Below, in pieces: positions 58,231-64,000 of a DNA stretch of 64,000 nt. Origin of the DNA: Vitis vinifera. Its lineage: Eukaryota > Streptophyta > Magnoliopsida > Vitales > Vitaceae. The stretch covers positions 3,177,001 through 3,241,000 of the forward strand of contig NC_081815.1 in the NCBI RefSeq assembly GCF_030704535.1. Reading direction: 5' to 3'. Under the pieces are notes generated by a model. The model was given only the letters and a program-made list of their open reading frames with translations, was not told the DNA's origin and searched no databases. Within the stretch, counting starts at the first letter, position 1, and each line of letters opens with the position of its first letter. The position numbers and the translations under genes are program-made.

Positions 58231-60995
58231 TTACTTGGCTCCAAGATGAAATCTTCCTCCTCCAAGAAAAAGATATCATCATCCAGCCAGCCTGGAAAAT
58301 GCTTCAGGTCCAGGTCCAGCTCCAAAAAACTCATACGCATGAGGTAGTCGTTAAATTCGGAAAATATTCTTTTCAATCTATCTGAGTGGACCGACGAGTG
58401 TATCTTTAGTGTAACATCAAATTTTATTTTCACATACCTAAGTTTCGGCATTACTTCTTCATCCACTTCCAACTCTTTTAAAGGCAGTAGCTCAATTATC
58501 AAGTCTTCAAGTGAAGGAAAGGTACCGGGTCCTGAGATAACCATCTTAAGTCCCATGTACGAAAATCTACCAAGGTAAAGCTTCTTCAAGTTGGGAAGCT
58601 TTCCCAGTGTCTCCATTGGGTCTTCTTCCAATTGAATCTGCAACAAAGTGAGCTTGATGAGGCTTGTGGGAAAATCTAACAGCTTTTTAAATCCCCCCTC
58701 CAGATAAAGGCTACTGAGATTCTGATAGGCAGAAAAACTCAGTGCTGGACATGCAGGGAGATCGAGTAGCGGATAAGTATCTGCATTAAAAAGGTCCACC
58801 TTAGTTTCTTTCCCTTTTTTGGAAGGTAAAACTGTCAATGTCAGTTTCTCTAGCTTATCTGATATGGTCATGGCATCTGATAGTATTATAGTAACTTGTG
58901 CAACATCACAAACAAGTCCCAATTTTCTCAAGTTGGTAAATTTGCGCAAGCAGTCAGCTTTCAAGATGTTGCCATTTATCATATGCAGAGTTTGAAGATT
59001 TGGAAGAGATACATCTTCAATTGGTTGCAACTGGCCTATAGACTTCGATTGATATTCAAATGTGGCTATGGGAGTCAAGATAATGTGTCGTAACTCTTTC
59101 ATCTTCCACATAACAGTAGGTAAGACGAGATTATTGCATTGTCTAGCATCCAAGGTTTTTAAATTTTTGAGATTGCCTATGGTGGAAGGGAGCCTCACAA
59201 GACCGTCTCTCCCCAATTCAAGGTAGCTCAAATGGACAAGATTCCCTATTGCATCTGGAAGAGTTGGTGGGAATGTTACTCCCTCAAGACTCAGCACTCG
59301 AAGCAGTCCCAAGCCTTTTTGTATATATTCAAGTTGTTTGTTTTGAAGTATCTCCTCATTGTTATTGACACATAGCAGAGCTCGAAGACTGGGGGTGTGA
59401 CAGCCTAGAGAGATGTAGTCACAGATGCTACTGCGATAGGTCGTAAGTCTACGTACTCTCTTTGGATAAGTAGAATCAATGTTGTCATGTGTTGTGAAGA
59501 AGAAGTTCTTGTTGGCCTCGGAAATACAAAGGTTGCGCAATAGATCATGAATGCGACAAGTTCTAACTCTTCCATCAAACCTCCTCCTAACAACCTGAAT
59601 CAAGTTCCTACTGATAAGCTCGTGCAGATTATCCTCCCCTGTATCCTCTGGTGTCTGCTCTCCTCGGGTTTGTACAAATCCCTCAGCCACCCACAGATTA
59701 ATCAATTTAGTTGCAGGGATTTCATGGTCTTCAGGGAAAAGACCAAAATAGAGAAAACATTGCTTTAACTCGTGGGATAAATCTTTGTAACTCAAAGCCA
59801 AGATTTTTGAAATTCCAGGTCGTCCATGGCCCATGCTTCCCAGGAACCTCTTCCATGCAGGTAGTGTCCTTTCTACACACAACAAGTGGCTTCCCATGAC
59901 CATAATAGCCAGAGGGACACCACCACATTTTTCCAAAATTTGTCTTCCCGTATCTTCCATTTGTGGAGAGCGAAAGCTTCCATTGATATTTTGTAACGAG
60001 ATAATAACTATGTTAGAAAAGAGTTCCCAGCTGTTTCCTGAGTCTAGTGGTTCCATGATGTGTAGAGAGTTTTCCCCACCTATGTGTACACCTACATGTC
60101 TAGCGCGGGAAGTGAGGATTAATCTACTGCCATGGTTAGAATTGCAGGGAATGGCATTTTTAAGAGCATCCCATGTTTCAGGTTTCCATATGTCATCAAG
60201 GACTAATACATACCTCTTCTCCCTCAAAAACTTGAACAGGTTAGCTTCCAGACTTTCTTCTCGCATCTCCTTTGCCAAGCCCACTTGTCTCCCTATATCT
60301 TGCAGAACATCTCTCAGTCTAGGCTCTTGAGAAATGTAAACCCAAGCATAACATTGAAAACCTTGTTTGACAGAATTAAAAACTTCCCTAGCAAGAGTTG
60401 TCTTACCCAAACCTGGCATACCAACAATTGAAATCACACAATATGGTGTATCCTCATCAAGTAGTTTGGCCCTCAATTTCTCAGTTTGTGTTTCGAAACC
60501 AATTATATTGGGTACCTCAACATGAGGGAATGTCTGCCTCAGGTCCTGCTCTTCTTCTCTGCTGGTGTTACCTGTATTGCCATAAGTTGTCTGGGCACGA
60601 TTGATGTCTTCAATCCATTTCTTGATTCTTGCGATCTCCATTCCAAACTTATGTCGAGTAAAGGTGAAGGAGATTGGGTTGCAACTAACCTTAGTTGAAA
60701 GGCAACCCAGAGACCTTTTATTTCTGTGTGATGCCAATTTAGGGAAGAAGGTGTCAATAACGTCTTCCACATCAAAACCCAGATCTCTGATCTCCTCTAT
60801 CAAGTTCGCCACTCCTTCACTGTTGCCCTGTATGTCTTCAGTACCTTTTAGGAACAATTGAATTCGTCTCATCTCCGTGTGGATCCACCTAATGTCATCC
60901 TGCAACCAATACCAACGAGTGCCTTCATCAACCAGAAGATTGCCAAGTATGTCAGCGACTTTCCGAATTGCTGCAGCAAAAGCAACATCAGCCAT
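58068..60995 (-). CDS. CC-NB-ARC-LRR disease-resistance protein (RPP13/RPP8-like)
   Basis: A single uninterrupted reading frame of 975 residues, intact by its motifs. The N-terminal Rx-type coiled coil (about 1-130) carries the EDVID motif at 77-81. The NB-ARC follows: P-loop G-M-P-G-L-G-K-T-T (192-200), kinase 2 V-L-V-L-D-D-I-W (263-270), RNBS-B G-S-R-L-I-L-T-S-R (289-297), G-G-V-P-L-A-I (358-364), RNBS-D C-F-L-Y-F-G-L-F-P-E-D (413-423) and an MHD variant R-I-H-D (481-484). Leucine-rich repeats run from about 520 to 880. The last 85 residues are acidic, then hydrophilic, outside the LRR. Such receptors detect pathogen effectors and, in the ZAR1 model, assemble into a calcium-permeable resistosome. 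Intronless coding is common in this clade. It is the only NLR seen in the window. Confidence 0.95.
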   Translation of the reverse strand: MADVAFAAAIRKVADILGNLLVDEGTRWYWLQDDIRWIHTEMRRIQLFLKGTEDIQGNSEGVANLIEEIRDLGFDVEDVIDTFFPKLASHRNKRSLGCLSTKVSCNPISFTFTRHKFGMEIARIKKWIEDINRAQTTYGNTGNTSREEEQDLRQTFPHVEVPNIIGFETQTEKLRAKLLDEDTPYCVISIVGMPGLGKTTLAREVFNSVKQGFQCYAWVYISQEPRLRDVLQDIGRQVGLAKEMREESLEANLFKFLREKRYVLVLDDIWKPETWDALKNAIPCNSNHGSRLILTSRARHVGVHIGGENSLHIMEPLDSGNSWELFSNIVIISLQNINGSFRSPQMEDTGRQILEKCGGVPLAIMVMGSHLLCVERTLPAWKRFLGSMGHGRPGISKILALSYKDLSHELKQCFLYFGLFPEDHEIPATKLINLWVAEGFVQTRGEQTPEDTGEDNLHELISRNLIQVVRRRFDGRVRTCRIHDLLRNLCISEANKNFFFTTHDNIDSTYPKRVRRLTTYRSSICDYISLGCHTPSLRALLCVNNNEEILQNKQLEYIQKGLGLLRVLSLEGVTFPPTLPDAIGNLVHLSYLELGRDGLVRLPSTIGNLKNLKTLDARQCNNLVLPTVMWKMKELRHIILTPIATFEYQSKSIGQLQPIEDVSLPNLQTLHMINGNILKADCLRKFTNLRKLGLVCDVAQVTIILSDAMTISDKLEKLTLTVLPSKKGKETKVDLFNADTYPLLDLPACPALSFSAYQNLSSLYLEGGFKKLLDFPTSLIKLTLLQIQLEEDPMETLGKLPNLKKLYLGRFSYMGLKMVISGPGTFPSLEDLIIELLPLKELEVDEEVMPKLRYVKIKFDVTLKIHSSVHSDRLKRIFSEFNDYLMRMSFLELDLDLKHFPGWLDDDIFFLEEEDFILEPSKDANKGKELMPDEVAKQDTVEDPNGISKRPLELGQCSSSGGQSESEQRKSGDAN

Positions 60996-61878
60996 CTGTA
61001 CTTCTTCGGCCTCAACTCAGCAAATTCAAGGAGAATTGGCTTCAATGGACCAAAACAGAGGTTGGAATCTCTTTGTAGTTCCTATTGAGTCTTGACTGGT
61101 TCCTAGGTTGCTTCTATTATTGTAGCAAGGAATATCAGGTCAACAACAATAAACAAATGGGGTTGGTAACTATTGGCATAATTTTATGCATTTGAAGCTT
61201 TCAATTCCGATGAAGACAAAGAATTGGGTGATATGTGTATTTCACATCTTAAAAATATTCAACTTCAATTTGCCCGTTGTTCTGTTGCCCTTGCCATGTG
61301 TTCGTCTTTGGCATGTTTCATCGTACTTTCTTGTGCCTTTTCTTATATGTATGGAGACGTATGAAATTCTCTCCATTTTCTAGCGTTGTGTTCTCTTGTG
61401 CTTGTCTTTTATTCTTCAGAGGACCTTGGACATCTTGGTCCTATGACTGGATTATTTCATCCATGCTCCATCTTTTACTTGCAATTGGAAGATCTGGCTC
61501 GCTCAAGGGAAGCAAGCTTCTTAATTTCAAGTGGGTCTTTACAATGGGACATGGTTGTAGTTAATAATCCAAAATAAAAATGTAAATATTTTTTCAGTTA
61601 TATTTTAATGTTTAATAATATTATAACTTTCTATAAGACATACTTGTTGGTTTTATTTTTTATTTTTTATTTTTTTTATATTTAAAAATCAAAAGAAGTG
61701 AAAAATTTTAATAATTTTTGGCTTGTTTGTTTGTTTGGGTGGATGTGAGCTTTTTACTTTATTTGTTAAACATAAAATTTATTTATTCTTTATTTAGTGG
61801 TGTGACTGGTGTCTGGAGTGGCAGTGGAAGTGGAGACCACCAATCCCTCATGGGGGTGAGTCGCACTAGATTCTCCAC
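60996..61878. other. NLR upstream region
   Basis: About 880 bp. The first 150 bp probably hold the NLR leader. AT-rich runs at about 61570-61700. No clear TATA box for the NLR is seen. Confidence 0.4.
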
Positions 61879-62401
61879 ATGATGGCACCTGCTCGGCCAC
61901 ACCTACTATTCAAGTTCCACTTCCTCTTCCTTCAGGCTTCAAGTTGGCGAGAGACAGTTAGGTCGGAATGTCAGCTGCTGAATTTTCAACCCAATGTCCT
62001 CTCTCTCTCTTCTCCCCCTCCACATGCCTTCCCATCATTTTCTTCTTCTTCTGCTTCTTCCCCCTTCCCCACAGAAACAGAGCCATTCGCCATGGTATGT
62101 TCATGATCATCAAGCACCCGCCCCCCATCTCTTACTGCCTCGTAGCTCTAGTACTATTGACTCATCTGACTTGTGTAATTTGTGGTCTTTGCAGTCTCTG
62201 ACGCCTTTGATGTTTCGATCACTTGTGAGACTGGTGTCGTCTCTGGTGGGTCAGCCTGCTGCCTCCATCTCCACCTTGCTCTACTACAGCGACTTACTCC
62301 CCCAGAACATCGTCTTGGAAAGACTGGTTCAGCATGAATTGCTGGATCAGGAGAACTATCTCTTCCATTTCCTCATCAACTTCTTGAGGTGTTTCTGGTA
62401 G
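61879..62401 (+). CDS. Possible two-exon gene or gene fragment, unrecognised
   Basis: Two open stretches (61879-62094 and 62195-62401) are separated by a 100-bp segment that starts GTATGTTC and ends TTTGCAG, and they join in phase 0. The first part is Ser/Pro-rich and could be a leader or targeting sequence; its last codon is an ATG in a good context (GCCATGG). The second part is a Leu-rich helical-looking stretch (M-F-R-S-L-V-R-L-V-S-S-L, then L-P-Q-N-I-V-L-E-R-L-V-Q-H-E-L-L). A donor-like AG/GTGTTTC at about 62391 would allow further exons, but I see no more coding sequence before the window end. I do not recognise the protein. It may be a short gene, the 5' end of a broken copy, or chance. 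Confidence 0.3.
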
Positions 62402-64000
62402 ATATTTTCTCAATTCTTACCCATCTCTCCGGGATTCAATTCAGATACTAGAACCTAGTGATTATGATTTTTCATATCTTCTCTCTCTTTTCTTGTTTCA
62501 TAAAGAAGCCTCAGCCCCACTCTTCTGCATATGTTACTGTTGATCATTCATTGGGCATTTTTCCCCATATCCAAATGTATTTTTTTGGCTGGCTCATGGT
62601 CATTAGTGTGTTTGAATCTTGTATTAGAAATTGGACATGGAAATTAAAATGTACTTATTGAAACCAAAACCCACTATCTCATATCACAATTTGTTTCATT
62701 TGTTTCCAATTACATGACAATGAATCTAAATTGATCTATCTATTTTCGTGACCAATTAATTAATTTTTCTTGATTGATTTTGAGATCTTATATTTATGCA
62801 CGATGTAATTAAGCATTAATTTACGGGAAATTAAGAGTGTTAAAGACTGATTCTACTTCTGAAGTGGTTGGCTTCAAATTATTTTTAAAATGATTAATAA
62901 ATTTGCTCCCTTCTCACATACCTTGGCATGAACCCACCTAGGAAGCTATGGGAAGGTCTTCCATATTTTAAAATTTTTTTTGTAATATATTTTAAAAATA
63001 ATTTAGAAAATATGAAAGCTATTTAAAAAAAAAAAAAAAATCTATGACAACTCATCTTTTGAAAATATTTAACAAATCTCATTCACATCCCCTAAAATTT
63101 AGTATAAATATATTAAATTATTATCAATTTCAAATTTCAATATTTAACACCTTTATCGTAATTTATACACTTACCTAAATCCAATGATGGTTAGGTGAAT
63201 TTATGTCAAGTATGAAGAATAATCCAAATGATGGTTGGTGAAGAATTTGAGTGAAATTAATCCATTAAAAATAAATAATAAATTATTAAAAAATTGTATG
63301 AGAAATTGAGAATCCTTCCATTAATATAAATAATGAAGCCCATAAAAGTCATTCACAAAATGAAGGTTTAAAGAGTCATCAATTGAAATGATGTAGCGTG
63401 CGAAAAGTCAATGAGGACTTCTCAAAATTGGTAAGACTATTAATCTACACGCAGAATTCTTTTGTATTTATTATTGATTTTATATTTAGAAAGCATATTT
63501 TGTATCAAGTAAAATGATCATTTAGGGGTATAAAAATTAGAAGAATGGAATAAAAGAATCCAATAAAAAGGTGTAAAATTATTAAGTCAAAAAAAGGTTG
63601 AGTAGAGGATTTCAAATGACATTGTTCTCTAATCCTTTCCCTATACTTTGCTAGATAGTTGTAGCTTTGAGAATGTAATATTAAGGTTTATGTTGTAAAT
63701 AATGATAAATGGAACACAAATAAAAGTAGAGACAATTATATATTATTTTGATAATAATATATAATAGGAATAGAGGAATCAGGGAAGAGAAATTAGAGAG
63801 TTAAGAGAACGAAAGAAAGAGATAATAAGAGAAAGAATGAGAGAATACTTTTTTTCTTGGATGTCATTGGATAAGGGATGGAAAGCCTTTTATAGGTTTT
63901 CCAAATGGAAACCATTTACTCATCTTAAATGTCGTTTATAAATTAACTTCAATTAATTGTTACATTAATATGGTCATTCATTACCTATTTACAACACTCC
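62402..64000. other. AT-rich spacer at the window end
   Basis: Very AT-rich with short simple runs (for example GAGAGAAAGAATGAGAGAAT near 63830). No gene or mobile element is recognised. Confidence 0.5.

Overview
This window is nuclear DNA of a flowering plant. The genes have introns with plant-type GT-AG junctions, and the families present (YUCCA, OVATE, BURP, class C heat-shock factor, CC-NB-ARC-LRR) are those of angiosperms. The long AT-rich spacers, small DNA-transposon relics and a solo LTR suit a woody core eudicot such as grapevine (Vitis). The genus is a guess, because no species-diagnostic sequence is present.

Layout. 1-10 kb: two intronless OVATE-family genes on the + strand, an OFP7/8-type gene (2967-3890) and a shorter OFP17-like gene (9333-10016). 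A solo LTR with an intact 5-bp target duplication (8361-8735) lies just upstream of the second. 10-19 kb: gene-poor, with a long imperfect inverted array of about 60-bp units. 19.1-21.3 kb: a complete four-exon YUCCA flavin monooxygenase of the YUC2/YUC6 type (- strand). 21.3-30.2 kb: gene-poor, with a dense orphan cluster of six CACGTG boxes at 28.9-29.6 kb. 30.2-31.3 kb: a two-exon class C heat-shock factor (- strand). 31.3-40.9 kb: very AT-rich, with a pair of related MITEs.

40.9-49.6 kb: a three-exon BURP/RD22-like gene (+) faces a twelve-exon kinesin-13B gene (-) tail to tail. The kinesin gene has a GC-AG intron that splits the ATP-binding loop, a recent 159-bp tandem duplication in that same intron, and a small Mutator-like insertion in intron 8. 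49.6-51.9 kb: a divergent spacer ending in a three-copy 63-bp tandem repeat and a tRNA-Leu(AAG) gene. 52.1-55.1 kb: a six-exon UBE2T/UBC37-type ubiquitin-conjugating enzyme. 55.7-56.6 kb: a small predicted plastid protein with a Glu-rich tail. 58.1-61.0 kb: an intact, intronless CC-NB-ARC-LRR immune receptor (-). 61.9-62.4 kb: a possible two-exon gene or gene fragment that I do not recognise.

The genes do not form one pathway; this is ordinary plant chromosome. The most notable feature is the tail of the UBC37-type E2. A single 1.2-kb exon encodes about 400 residues with four degenerate repeats built on a K-L-S core. Two of the repeats keep a KEN-box, two carry an RxL-type cyclin-docking match, and the far C-terminus has a textbook SUMO-interacting motif. 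This suggests a DNA-repair E2 wired to cell-cycle degradation and SUMO. The second is the NLR, whose last 50 codons are tandemly duplicated at the DNA level, so that the stop codon lies inside the second, decayed copy.
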